From Microbacterium candidum (GTDB lineage Bacteria > Actinomycetota > Actinomycetes > Actinomycetales > Microbacteriaceae): a stretch of 64,000 bases of DNA. The notes under the pieces are model-generated. The model had not been told where the DNA came from. It did no database searches and was given only the letters and a program-made list of their open reading frames with translations. The stretch spans positions 124,001-188,000 of the forward strand of contig NZ_JASXSZ010000001.1 in NCBI RefSeq assembly GCF_030315975.1, written 5' to 3'. Of the stretch, positions 25,993 through 34,115 are shown piece after piece. The first letter of the stretch is position 1. Each line of letters starts with the position of its first letter. A program made the position numbers and the translations under genes.

Positions 25993-28900
25993 CGCGTCTC
26001 CTCCCGGTATTCGGTGTCGGCGACCTGACGGCGGATCACGCGACCGTAGACGAGGATGACGGATGCCGCGGCCACGACCGCGAGGACCACCGCGACCGCG
26101 AGCCACAGGAGGTCGACGGTCACGGTGGCCGGGAGCGCCGGCGGCGCGGTGACGACCGTGCGGCGGGCGAGGCCCGGAGCGACGAGCCACGTCACCACGA
26201 GCCCGGCGACGGCACCGAGGATGCCCGCGGCGATCGCGATGCACCACAGCTCGGCCCGACGCGTGCGCACCTGCTGCTTCGCGCTGAAGCCGAGGGCGCG
26301 CAGCACCACGATCTCGTTGCGGCGTCGCCTGAGGAGGGCGGCCGCCACCGCGGCCAGCGCGATGACCGCGAGTGCGATGACGGCGAGGCCGCCGAGGGCG
26401 AGGCCCGTGAAGGCGCTGCCGACGAAGCGGCCGGCGAACGCGGTGTCGGCGATCGTGACGGTCGTCGCGGCGGCAGAGGCCCGCTGGGCGAGCGGAAGCA
26501 CGGTCGCCGGGTCGGCCGATGCCGCCCACGCCTGGTTGGCCGCGGTCGGCGTGGCGTTCGCGCGCAGGACCGCGCGCTGCAGCGTCGGCAGATCGAACAG
26601 CACGGACTGGTCATCGCGTTCGCCGGGGATCACGGGGACCGTCCCGGAGACCTTCGCGGTCACGCTCCACCAGTCGCCGTCGATGTTGACGTCTGTGCCG
26701 ACCGCGTGGCCCTGAGCGGCGAACGCATCCGTGAGGACGACCGCGGGCGGGGCCGCATCCCCGGGCATGAGCCGCACCGTCGAGCCCGCCGAGATGTCGG
26801 GCGGCACCGGCACGACGCCGACTCCCGACGGCGCGGCACCGACCGCCTTCGAGGTGCCGAACGGAGCCGGTGCGACCTTCCACCCGCTTGCCGAGGCGAG
26901 CACATCGGTGCCGTCCGCGTCGAGCTTGGTGAGCGACCACCCGCCGGAGGCGGTCCCGGTGCCGCCGGCGAACGTCGCATCGACGGCGACGAGTCGCCAG
27001 GAACCGGTGCCGGCGGGCACGGTCAGCGACGCCGTGCTCGACGCGGCGGGCGACGTCGGGGTCGTCAGCGGGATGAGCTCGCCCGCGTCGTCGCACAGCC
27101 ACAGGGTCACTTGCACGGTGGCTCCGGGATTGTCCGCGAGCGCCCCGGTCGCCGCCATCCCCACCGTCAGGGTCTTCGTGTGCGACGGGAGCACCGGCTC
27201 GCCCTGCACGTGCGGGGCGGGCAGCTCCGCACGGATCGTCGCGAGGTCCAGCGCCTGCGCCTGCCCCGGCTCGACGCTCTCGAGCCGGGCGGACGAGACG
27301 CCCACGACCGCGACCTTCGCATCGCCGATCTGCACGGGCGCGACCAGCGCCGGCAGCGCGGCCGTGACTCCGGGCAGCGCGGCGTACATCGGCGCGTCGA
27401 TCGAGTCGCTCGCGGTGCGCAGCGGCGAGACGGATGCGGTGTCCACGCGCACGTCCGACCCGTTCACGGCGATCGCCGCCGTCGCGTTGTACGCGCTCCA
27501 CGTCCCCTGGTAGCCCGCACCGAGCACGCCCGCCGCGACGGCCAGGACGATCAGCGCGGCGGGAGCCGTGAAGAACCCGAGGCCGCGGCCGAGCTGTCGC
27601 GCGGGGAGGGCCACGTCGAACCGATGGGCTCGCGCGCCGATCGAATCGAAGACGCGGGCGAGCGGGCCGAACGCCGACAGCCCGAGGAGAGCGGCCGCCA
27701 GCAGCGTCAGCGGCGGTGCGAGGACCGCCGCGGCATCCCCCTCGCCCGTCCCGCTGACGGTGAGGAAGCGCCACAGCGCGAACGCCGCGGCGAGCACCAC
27801 GAGCACCGTGAGCCCCGCGGAGACGGCGGAGCGGGCGCGGCCCGCCTCCCTCGCCGCGCCCAGTGCGGAGCGCGCAGCGCCGAAGGCTGCGGCGGCTCCG
27901 ACGACCACCGCGGCGATCGCGACGAACACCGGGGGAAGGACGGCGACCCACGGAGACGGCATCCGTCCGTAGGCGAACATGAGGATCGCGAGGGCGATCG
28001 CGGCGCCGATCGCCGAGCTGACGATGGAGACGACGGCGGACTCGGCGGCGGCCGTGCGCACGAGCACGCCCGCCGAGGCACCCCGTGCGCGCAGAAGCGC
28101 CGTCTCGGCGGCACGCACGTCGGCGAGCAGGCGCGCGAGCAGGATCAGCGCGAGGACAGTTCCCACCGCGAGGATCGCGACGGGCAGCGGGACGACGGAT
28201 GCCGCGGCATCCATCGCGTCCTGCATGCTGTGCGCTGTCTGCGCTCCGTCCCCGATGACGGTGACCTGCGACGACGTCACGGCCGCATCGTTCTGGAGGG
28301 CGTTCGGAAGCCGGTCGAAGCCGATCGCCAGCGTCGCGACCTTGGCGGCCGGCGTGTCGACCGGCGGCGTGACGACCCAGTTCACGGTCGGCACCGTGCT
28401 GAACCGTCCGAGGGTGTCGGTGCTCACGAGGAACGGACCGACGGCGTCGTCGGATTCGCCGCGCACGACGCGCGGGTCGCCGAACCAGATCGCTGCCGCC
28501 GGGTTCTTCGGGAGCCATGTGGCGGTGACCTTCAGCGTGACGTCGCCGTTGGACGACGGGATCGTGACGTCGTCGCCGATCTTCACGCCCAGCCGGGTCG
28601 CGGCCGCCGCCTGGATGGCCACGGTGTCCTTGTCACCGGTCCACGCACCGTCGGTCCGGATCGCCTCGCGGATGGCGGGGGCATCCTGCAGCAGCACGAC
28701 CGACGCGACTCCCGCCCTTTCGGCGTCAGCGGCGGAGAGCTTCAGCGGGGCGGTGTCGACCCGGGTCGCGACGTGCATGTCGAGACCAGGGAAGAGGGAT
28801 GCCACGTGCTCGTGCACCGCGGCATCCTGCGCCTGCCGGTCGTCCTGCACGGGCGTCTGCGCCTCGACACCGCTCGTGCGTACCGGGGCATGCGAAAGCG

Positions 28901-29039
28901 TGTCGCGGACCGCGGGCGTCTGCGTCAGCATCACAGCGCCGATCATGGTGACCGCGAGACAGCCGACGACGAGGCACACCGCGGCCATCGCGGCGAGCAG
29001 ACTCACCCGCGCCGCGGACCGTCGGACCCACAGGCGCAT
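25989..29039 (-). CDS. FtsX-like ABC transporter permease (large)
   Basis: 1016 residues, first gene of the exporter operon. It has an N-terminal transmembrane helix, a ~240-residue extracellular domain, a four-helix FtsX block, a second large extracellular domain (about 520-880), and a terminal FtsX block containing LLRRRRNEIVVLRALGFSAKQQ. It probably pairs with the 912-residue permease as a heterodimer served by the two ATPases. TAGGGT lies 6 nt before ATG 29039; GGAGG directly abuts the ATG, so initiation may be leaderless. Confidence 0.88.
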   Translation of the reverse strand: MRLWVRRSAARVSLLAAMAAVCLVVGCLAVTMIGAVMLTQTPAVRDTLSHAPVRTSGVEAQTPVQDDRQAQDAAVHEHVASLFPGLDMHVATRVDTAPLKLSAADAERAGVASVVLLQDAPAIREAIRTDGAWTGDKDTVAIQAAAATRLGVKIGDDVTIPSSNGDVTLKVTATWLPKNPAAAIWFGDPRVVRGESDDAVGPFLVSTDTLGRFSTVPTVNWVVTPPVDTPAAKVATLAIGFDRLPNALQNDAAVTSSQVTVIGDGAQTAHSMQDAMDAAASVVPLPVAILAVGTVLALILLARLLADVRAAETALLRARGASAGVLVRTAAAESAVVSIVSSAIGAAIALAILMFAYGRMPSPWVAVLPPVFVAIAAVVVGAAAAFGAARSALGAAREAGRARSAVSAGLTVLVVLAAAFALWRFLTVSGTGEGDAAAVLAPPLTLLAAALLGLSAFGPLARVFDSIGARAHRFDVALPARQLGRGLGFFTAPAALIVLAVAAGVLGAGYQGTWSAYNATAAIAVNGSDVRVDTASVSPLRTASDSIDAPMYAALPGVTAALPALVAPVQIGDAKVAVVGVSSARLESVEPGQAQALDLATIRAELPAPHVQGEPVLPSHTKTLTVGMAATGALADNPGATVQVTLWLCDDAGELIPLTTPTSPAASSTASLTVPAGTGSWRLVAVDATFAGGTGTASGGWSLTKLDADGTDVLASASGWKVAPAPFGTSKAVGAAPSGVGVVPVPPDISAGSTVRLMPGDAAPPAVVLTDAFAAQGHAVGTDVNIDGDWWSVTAKVSGTVPVIPGERDDQSVLFDLPTLQRAVLRANATPTAANQAWAASADPATVLPLAQRASAAATTVTIADTAFAGRFVGSAFTGLALGGLAVIALAVIALAAVAAALLRRRRNEIVVLRALGFSAKQQVRTRRAELWCIAIAAGILGAVAGLVVTWLVAPGLARRTVVTAPPALPATVTVDLLWLAVAVVLAVVAAASVILVYGRVIRRQVADTEYREETR

Positions 29040-29045
29040 CCTCCG

Positions 29046-29051
29046 ACCCTA
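29046..29051 (-). promoter_or_regulatory. -10 hexamer TAGGGT for the ABC exporter operon
   Basis: On the minus strand TAGGGT is followed by 6 nt and ATG 29039. This is the only promoter-like element seen for the four-gene operon. Confidence 0.5.
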
Positions 29052-29135
29052 TGACATCGATTGGACGAATCCGGCACATCGTGACCGGGTCGTTGTGCGG
29101 CGCGTCGCGCCGATGAGCAGGCCGGATGCGGTCGG

Positions 29136-29354
29136 TCAGCGCCGCTCGGGGCGGTCGGGCTCGTGGTAGTCGGGCAGTACGTGCTGGCCGGAGGTGAATC
29201 CGCCGAGACCGAGCTGGATCAGGCTGCTTCCGGTTCCGAAGAGTCCGTACTTCTGCAGGATCGGCCCGCGTGGTGACACCGGCAGCCCGCCGCCGGGCGG
29301 GATGTAAGGCTTCTCCTCGCCGTCCCGGTGCAACAACGAGTCGATCCAGTGCAT
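29136..29354 (-). CDS. Small protein, paralogue of its neighbour; unknown function
   Basis: 72 residues, starting MHWIDSLLHRDGEEKPYIPPGG and ending LPDYHEPDRPERR. It shares with the next gene the pattern W-[IL]-x-[SD]-L-[LF]-[HR]-R-[DG]-G-x-E...PYIPP...LGGF/Y...G.H..P.YHEPDRP. GGAGG lies 7 nt before ATG 29354. No signal peptide or membrane helix is present. The amphipathic N-terminus followed by a Pro/Gly-rich body suggests a peripheral or partner-binding protein, but no function is known to me. Confidence 0.75.
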   Translation of the reverse strand: MHWIDSLLHRDGEEKPYIPPGGGLPVSPRGPILQKYGLFGTGSSLIQLGLGGFTSGQHVLPDYHEPDRPERR

Positions 29355-29387
29355 GTAGCCGCCTCCGTTCCAGAGGGATGCGTCGGG

Positions 29388-29600
29388 TCAGCGATCCTGC
29401 GGACGATCGGGCTCGTGATAGCCGGGCGCGATGTGCGGGCCGGCGGCGTAGCCGCCCAGACCGGGAGTGGTCGGATTGGACCGGCCTGGGCCGTACGGGT
29501 TCGGAAGCGGCTGGATGGGGTCCTCCGTGAGGCGCCCCTCCGGCGGGATGTAGGGCGCTTCATCGCCGCCGCGGCGGAACAGATCGCGCAGCCATCCCAT
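29388..29600 (-). CDS. Small protein, paralogue of its neighbour; unknown function
   Basis: 70 residues, starting MGWLRDLFRRGGDEAPYIPPEG and ending APGYHEPDRPQDR. It is a tandem paralogue of the 72-residue protein 33 nt downstream, sharing YIPP, LGG[FY] and YHEPDRP. GGAGG precedes ATG 29600. It follows znuB by 50 nt on the same strand, so both small genes may be read through from the znu operon. Conservation of both ends after duplication argues that this is a real gene. Confidence 0.75.
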   Translation of the reverse strand: MGWLRDLFRRGGDEAPYIPPEGRLTEDPIQPLPNPYGPGRSNPTTPGLGGYAAGPHIAPGYHEPDRPQDR

Positions 29601-29650
29601 GTCAGCCTCCTTGGAGGGACGCTACGCGATGGCCGGGGGCTCCTCAAGAC

Positions 29651-30511
29651 CTACTCGAGACGGGTGACGCGGTCGCGACGCGCGCCGATGGCGCGGCACA
29701 CGAGGTAGATGACGAACGAGAACGTCGTGATGTACGGACTCACCGGCAGGGTTCCCGCCACCGCCAGCATGATCCCGCCGACGGCGGAGACGACGCCGAA
29801 GACCGCCGCGAGCACCGGGACCGCGAGCGGGCCCGTCGCGACGCGCATCGCCGCGGCCGCGGGCGTCACGAGCAGCGCCATGACGAGCAGGGCGCCGATG
29901 ATGTGCACGGCGACGGCCACGATGAGACCGAGCAGCAGCATGAAGGTGAGCGAGATCGCGCGCACCGGGACGCCGCGGGCCGCGGCCGCCTGCGGGTCGA
30001 GCGAGTCGAACCGCAGGGGTCGCCACACGAGGAGCAGCGCGACGAGCACGACGGCGGAGATGCCCGCGAGCCACCCGAGCTGCTCCGACTGCACCGAGAC
30101 GATCTGGCCGGTCAGCAGGCTGAACCGGTTGGCGCTGCGTCCGTTGTACAGCGAGAGGAAGAGGATGCCGAGGCCCAGCCCGAACGGCATGAGCACGCCG
30201 ATAATCGAGTTGCGCTCACGCGCCTTGGCGCCGAGCCATCCGATCACGGCCGCCGCGATGAGCGAGCCGACGATCGACCCGGTCACGACGTCGAACCCGA
30301 ACAGGAGCGCCGCCGCGGCTCCCGCGAACGACAGCTCGCTGATGCCGTGCACCGCGAACGCCATGTCCCGCTGGATGACGAAGACGCCCACGAGACCGCC
30401 GACGAGCCCGAGGATGGCACCCGCCCACACCGAGTTCGCGACGAGCGCGAGGATGTCGCCGTAGTCGGAGAGGCCGCCGAACATCGCGTTCCAGATGTCG
30501 CTCCAGCTCAC
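29651..30511 (-). CDS. znuB: Zinc/manganese ABC importer permease
   Basis: 286 residues with about eight transmembrane helices, of the ABC-3 family (QRDMAFAVHGISELSFAGAA, with AVHGISE typical). It forms the membrane channel for the znuA/znuC system. It overlaps znuC by ATGA. The end of the protein is basic (GARRDRVTRLE). Confidence 0.93.
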   Translation of the reverse strand: MSWSDIWNAMFGGLSDYGDILALVANSVWAGAILGLVGGLVGVFVIQRDMAFAVHGISELSFAGAAAALLFGFDVVTGSIVGSLIAAAVIGWLGAKARERNSIIGVLMPFGLGLGILFLSLYNGRSANRFSLLTGQIVSVQSEQLGWLAGISAVVLVALLLVWRPLRFDSLDPQAAAARGVPVRAISLTFMLLLGLIVAVAVHIIGALLVMALLVTPAAAAMRVATGPLAVPVLAAVFGVVSAVGGIMLAVAGTLPVSPYITTFSFVIYLVCRAIGARRDRVTRLE

Positions 30512-31401
30512 GCGTGCGCCCCCTCTCCGTCGTGGTCGTGGTCGTGATCGTCGGCGTGGTGGTGCGCCTCCTCGGCGTCGGGTGCGCCGACGACGACGAG
30601 GCGCCCGCCGGCGCGCAGCACGAACACCGGCGCGCCGTAGAGGCTCGTGAGCACCTCGGTGCGCAGGACCTCATCGGGGGTGCCGAGCGTGAACCTGCCG
30701 TGGGCGAGATAGAGGATGCGGTCGACCTGCCCGAGCACGGGGTTGATGTCGTGCGTGACGAGCAGGACGCCGGCTCCGGCATCCCTCCGGTGCTTGTCGA
30801 TCAGCGTGACGACGGCCCGCTGGTTGGCGAGGTCGAGGCTCGTGAGCGGTTCATCGCACAGCAGAAGGCCAGGGTTGTCCGCGAGCGCCTGGCCGACGCG
30901 CAGCCGCTGCTGCTCGCCGCCGGAGAGGCTGCCCGCGGGCCGGTCGGCGAATGCCGTGCCGCCGACGGCGTCGATGAGCGCGTCGACACGGGCGCGCGTC
31001 CCGCGGCTCGGGATCGGCAGGCCGAAGCGGTGCCCGTCGACGCCGAGGGCGACGAGATCGCGGCCGCGCAGCGCGGTGTCGCGCGGGAGCGGGCGCTGCT
31101 GCGGGACGTAGCCGATGCGGCGATTGCCCGCCTTCGCCTTCGGCCCCTGCGCCTGGCGGACGGTGCCGAGCGCGGTGATCTCGCCCGCGCTCAGCCTCTC
31201 GAGCCCGAGGATCGAACGCAGCAGGGTCGTCTTGCCGGAGCCGCTCGGACCCAGGACGGCGATCATCTCTCCGGGGTTGACCGTGAGGTCGAGACCGCTC
31301 CACAGCGTCCGGCCGCCGCGCGTGAGCGCCGCCCCCGTGATCTCGAGCGGAGGGACCTCGGCGGATGGCACCGACATACCGTAGCCTGCCTGACTCTGCA
31401 T
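30508..31401 (-). CDS. znuC: Zinc/manganese ABC importer ATPase
   Basis: 297 residues. Walker A GPSGSGKTT, signature LSGGEQQR, Walker B LLLCDEPLTSLD. The C-terminus is His/Asp-rich (EEAHHHADDHDHDHDGEGAHA region), consistent with metal handling. ATG 31401 begins two bases after the znuA stop; ATG 31377 (MSVPSAEV) is an alternative start. The gene order znuA-znuC-znuB forms one operon. Confidence 0.92.
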   Translation of the reverse strand: MQSQAGYGMSVPSAEVPPLEITGAALTRGGRTLWSGLDLTVNPGEMIAVLGPSGSGKTTLLRSILGLERLSAGEITALGTVRQAQGPKAKAGNRRIGYVPQQRPLPRDTALRGRDLVALGVDGHRFGLPIPSRGTRARVDALIDAVGGTAFADRPAGSLSGGEQQRLRVGQALADNPGLLLCDEPLTSLDLANQRAVVTLIDKHRRDAGAGVLLVTHDINPVLGQVDRILYLAHGRFTLGTPDEVLRTEVLTSLYGAPVFVLRAGGRLVVVGAPDAEEAHHHADDHDHDHDGEGAHA

Positions 31402-31403
31402 GC

Positions 31404-32309
31404 TCAGCCCAGGGCCTTCGCGAGCGCGTCGACGTTGCCCTGCATCCAGGTCAGGTACGTCTTGCCGTCCGGGACCAGCTCGGAGAACTTCAGCTCCGGC
31501 ACGTTCGCCTCGGTCGCCTTTGCGATCACCTGCGTCGTCTCGGGTCCCGCGGCCTGTGCGTTGGTGATGACGAGCTTCACGTCGCCGGAGCCGATGAGGG
31601 CGAGCGACGAGAGGAGCGTCGCTGGCGGCACATCGCGCCCGCCCTCGACGGCCTCGCTGAACGCGGCAGGCGTCTTGTTCGTCATGCCGGCCGCCTCGGC
31701 GAGGTACAGGGGCAGCGGCTCCGTGACGAACACGCCCGCGCCCTTGTGCGCGGCGGAGACGGCTGCGAGGTCCGCCTCCATCTTGTCGATGCCTGCGCCG
31801 AAAGCCTGCGCGTTCGCCCGATAGGCGGATGCGTGCGGGGCATCCAGCTTCGCGAGGTCGGAGGCGATCGCATCCGCGGTCTTCTTCATGACGGCGGGGT
31901 CGTAGAAGACGTGCTCGTTGAACCCGTCGAGACTGCCGTCGGACGGGTAGTGCGGCGAGAGCTTCGCGGCCGTGATCAGCGGCGCCTTCGTGTCCGCGGC
32001 CGCGACGAGGTCGGACAGGAACGGGTCGTATCCCGCCCCGTTCTCGATCAGGAGCCCGGCGCGCTGGACGAACAGACGGTCCTGGGGGCTCGCCTGGAAG
32101 TCGTGCGGATCCTGCGCGTACGAGGCGACCATCGACCTGACGTCGACGTAGGACCCGCCGATCTCCTTCGCGATCGAGCCGTAGACGTTGGTCGAGGCGA
32201 CGACCTTGACCCGGCCGTCCGACGCAGCGGGATCACTGCCCGCGCAACCGGCGAGCGCGAGGACGGATGCCGCGGCTGCGGCGACGGCGAGGAGGATCCG
32301 GTGCTTCAC
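31404..32309 (-). CDS. znuA: Metal-binding lipoprotein of a zinc/manganese ABC importer
   Basis: 301 residues. A lipoprotein signal peptide ends in the lipobox LAGC (Cys22), so the mature protein is tethered outside. Cluster A-1 ligands visible are His69 (DPHDF) and His133 (NEHVFYDP). At the third position, usually His in ZnuA, there is Glu197 (VTEPLPLYLAEA), as in Mn-binding relatives; the fourth acidic ligand is not obvious near NAQAAGPET. No His-rich loop is present. The start is GTG 32309 with GGGGGA upstream. A Zur-like palindrome in the promoter supports zinc control, while Glu197 leaves metal preference open. Confidence 0.88.
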   Translation of the reverse strand: MKHRILLAVAAAAASVLALAGCAGSDPAASDGRVKVVASTNVYGSIAKEIGGSYVDVRSMVASYAQDPHDFQASPQDRLFVQRAGLLIENGAGYDPFLSDLVAAADTKAPLITAAKLSPHYPSDGSLDGFNEHVFYDPAVMKKTADAIASDLAKLDAPHASAYRANAQAFGAGIDKMEADLAAVSAAHKGAGVFVTEPLPLYLAEAAGMTNKTPAAFSEAVEGGRDVPPATLLSSLALIGSGDVKLVITNAQAAGPETTQVIAKATEANVPELKFSELVPDGKTYLTWMQGNVDALAKALG

Positions 32310-32321
32310 TCCCCCACCGTA

Positions 32322-32344
32322 ACGCTATTGATAATCATTCTCAA
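32322..32344 (-). promoter_or_regulatory. Zur-like box and -10 of znuACB
   Basis: TTGAGAATGATTATCAA (minus strand, 32344-32328) is a near-perfect palindrome with the TGA(A/G)AATNATT(A/T)TCA shape of actinobacterial Zur boxes. TAGCGT (32327-32322) directly follows as a possible -10, so a bound repressor would cover the core promoter. A Zur-like gene lies at 20320-20742. Confidence 0.8.
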
Positions 32345-32357
32345 AATCCGAGATGCG

Positions 32358-32596
32358 CGGTCGTTGAGCGAGGGAGCGCAGCGACTGAGTCGAAACGCAC
32401 CGGGCATCACGAGAACGACTCACTGCGTTTCGACTCGCTTCGCTCGCTCAACGACCCGCGAGATCTGAACCGCGGTCGTTGAGCCCGGGAGGGAGAGAAC
32501 GACTCATTGCGTTTCGACTCGCTTCGCTCGCTCAACGACCACCACGATCTGAACCGTGGTCGTTGAGCGAGGGAGGAACGACCGAGACGAAACGCA
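32358..32596. repeat. Array of REP-like repeats in the znuA-E2 spacer
   Basis: Five full or partial copies of the dispersed repeat alternate in orientation at about 32358-32399, 32424-32457, 32473-32490, 32508-32540 and 32557-32596. Two tandem units with an 84-bp period (starting at 32411 and 32495) include a constant GATCTGAACCG(C/T)GGTCGTTGAG linker. The array fills most of the 290-nt spacer, and no gene was recognised in it. The inverted copies could fold into long hairpins that end or protect the znu/E2 transcripts. Confidence 0.85.
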
Positions 32597-32599
32597 GCT

Positions 32600-33976
32600 T
32601 CAGTCGAGGAGCAGCGCCGGCTCCTCGAGCACGGATGCGACGTCGGCGACGAACCGTGACATCCCGTCGCCGTCGAGCACGCGGTGGTCGAACGAGCCCG
32701 AGACCGTCGTGACCCAGCGGGGGCGCACCTCGCCGTCGACGACCCACGGCTTCTGCCGGATCGCGCCCATCGCGACGATGCCGGCCTCGCCCGGGTTGAT
32801 GATCGGGGTGCCCGCATCCATCCCGAACACGCCGATGTTCGTGATCGTGATCGTGCCGCCCGTCTGGTCGGCGGGCGTCGACTTCCCCTCGCGCGCCGTC
32901 AGCGTCAGCTTCTCGAGCGCCCTGGCGAGCTCGCGCGTGTTGAGGTTCTGCGCGTCCTTGATGTTCGGGACGAGGAGGCCGCGCGGCGTCGCCGCTGCGA
33001 TGCCGAGGTTGACGTAGTGGCGCACGCGGATCTCCGCGCCGTCCTCGGTATCGACCCACGCCGCGTTGACCATCGGCGTGCGGCGCACGGCCCAGATGAC
33101 GGCGCGCGCCATGATGAGCAGCGGCGAGATCTTGACGTCCGCGTACTCCGGCGACGCCTTCAGACGCTTGACGAGCTCCATCGTGCGGGTGGCGTCGACG
33201 TCGGTCCACACCGACACGTGCGGCGCCGAGTAGGCGCTGCGCACCATCGCCGAGGACGTGGCCTTGCGCACTCCCTTGACCGGGATCGTCTCCTCGTCGT
33301 CGCGCTCCGCCGCGACCGTGGTCGTCTGGACCGGCCGGACGACGGATGCGGCGACCTCTGCCGCGACCGGGATCCGCTCCTCGCGGACCTCGGGCCACTC
33401 GGGGGTCTGGATGTTGCGGAAGACGCTGGCCTGCGACGCGTGCTTCAGGACGTCCTCGCGCGTGACCTCGCCCGCGGGGCCTGTCGGCGTGACGGCGGAG
33501 AGGTCGACGCCCAGGTCGCGCGCGAGCTTCCGGATCGGCGGCTTGGCGACGACGCCGACGGATGCCTCGACCCGCTCCTGCGCCTGCCGCTGGACCGGGC
33601 GGCGGCGCGACTGCACCTGTCCGCCCGTGCCGTAGCCGACGAGCACGGCACCGGCCTCCTCGGGCTCAGGCGCCGGAGCCTGCTCGCCGTGCGCGGAGCG
33701 CCCGATCGACTCGACCAGCGGGGGCGCCGCATCCGTCGCCGGAACGATCGTGATGATCGCGGTCCCGACGTCGACGGTCTTGCCCTCCTCGACGAGGATG
33801 TCGCCCACGACGCCCGAGAACGGGGACGGCAGCTCCACGAGCGACTTCGCCGTCTCGATCTCCACGATGACGTCGTTGACGTCGACCTCGTCGCCGGGTG
33901 CCACCTTCCACGACACGATCTCGGCCTCGGTGAGGCCTTCGCCGACGTCGGGGAGGACGAACGTCTGGGTGCTCAT
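32600..33976 (-). CDS. bkdC: 2-oxoacid dehydrogenase E2 (dihydrolipoamide acyltransferase), branched-chain type
   Basis: 458 residues. One lipoyl domain (lipoyl-Lys about 44, [11 protein letters not shown]), a Pro/Glu-rich linker, a peripheral-subunit-binding domain (about 150-188, [21 protein letters not shown] pattern), and a catalytic core ending in [15 protein letters not shown] with the His and Asp of the acyltransferase. GAAAGGAC precedes ATG 33976. With E1alpha and E1beta upstream it forms a complex that oxidatively decarboxylates branched-chain 2-oxoacids, feeding branched fatty acid synthesis. A pyruvate-type substrate cannot be excluded. No E3 gene is nearby. Confidence 0.93.
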   Translation of the reverse strand: MSTQTFVLPDVGEGLTEAEIVSWKVAPGDEVDVNDVIVEIETAKSLVELPSPFSGVVGDILVEEGKTVDVGTAIITIVPATDAAPPLVESIGRSAHGEQAPAPEPEEAGAVLVGYGTGGQVQSRRRPVQRQAQERVEASVGVVAKPPIRKLARDLGVDLSAVTPTGPAGEVTREDVLKHASQASVFRNIQTPEWPEVREERIPVAAEVAASVVRPVQTTTVAAERDDEETIPVKGVRKATSSAMVRSAYSAPHVSVWTDVDATRTMELVKRLKASPEYADVKISPLLIMARAVIWAVRRTPMVNAAWVDTEDGAEIRVRHYVNLGIAAATPRGLLVPNIKDAQNLNTRELARALEKLTLTAREGKSTPADQTGGTITITNIGVFGMDAGTPIINPGEAGIVAMGAIRQKPWVVDGEVRPRWVTTVSGSFDHRVLDGDGMSRFVADVASVLEEPALLLD

Positions 33977-34002
33977 CGTGTGTGTCCTTTCGGAAGACTT
34001 CG

Positions 34003-34108
34003 GTCGGTCGTTGAGCGAGCTGGTTCGGTGCGTTTCGTCTCTGCGTTTCGACTCGGTCGCTACGCTCCCTCGGTCAACGACCGCGTTCCTCGCTCGCTCA
34101 ACGACGTG
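34003..34108. repeat. REP-like repeat cluster between E1beta and E2
   Basis: Several repeat pieces (GGTCGTTGAGCGAGC, GCGTTTCGTCTCTGCGTTTC, ACTCGGTCGCTACGCTCC, CCTCGCTCGCTCAACGAC) fill the whole spacer between the E1beta stop and the E2 ribosome-binding site. Confidence 0.85.
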
Positions 34109-34115
34109 CTTCGGG

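Noticed and set aside
26706..29054. 782-codon plus-strand frame opposite the FtsX permease
   Set aside because: Composition is Arg/Gly/Asp noise and the opposite strand encodes a clear permease with coupled neighbours.
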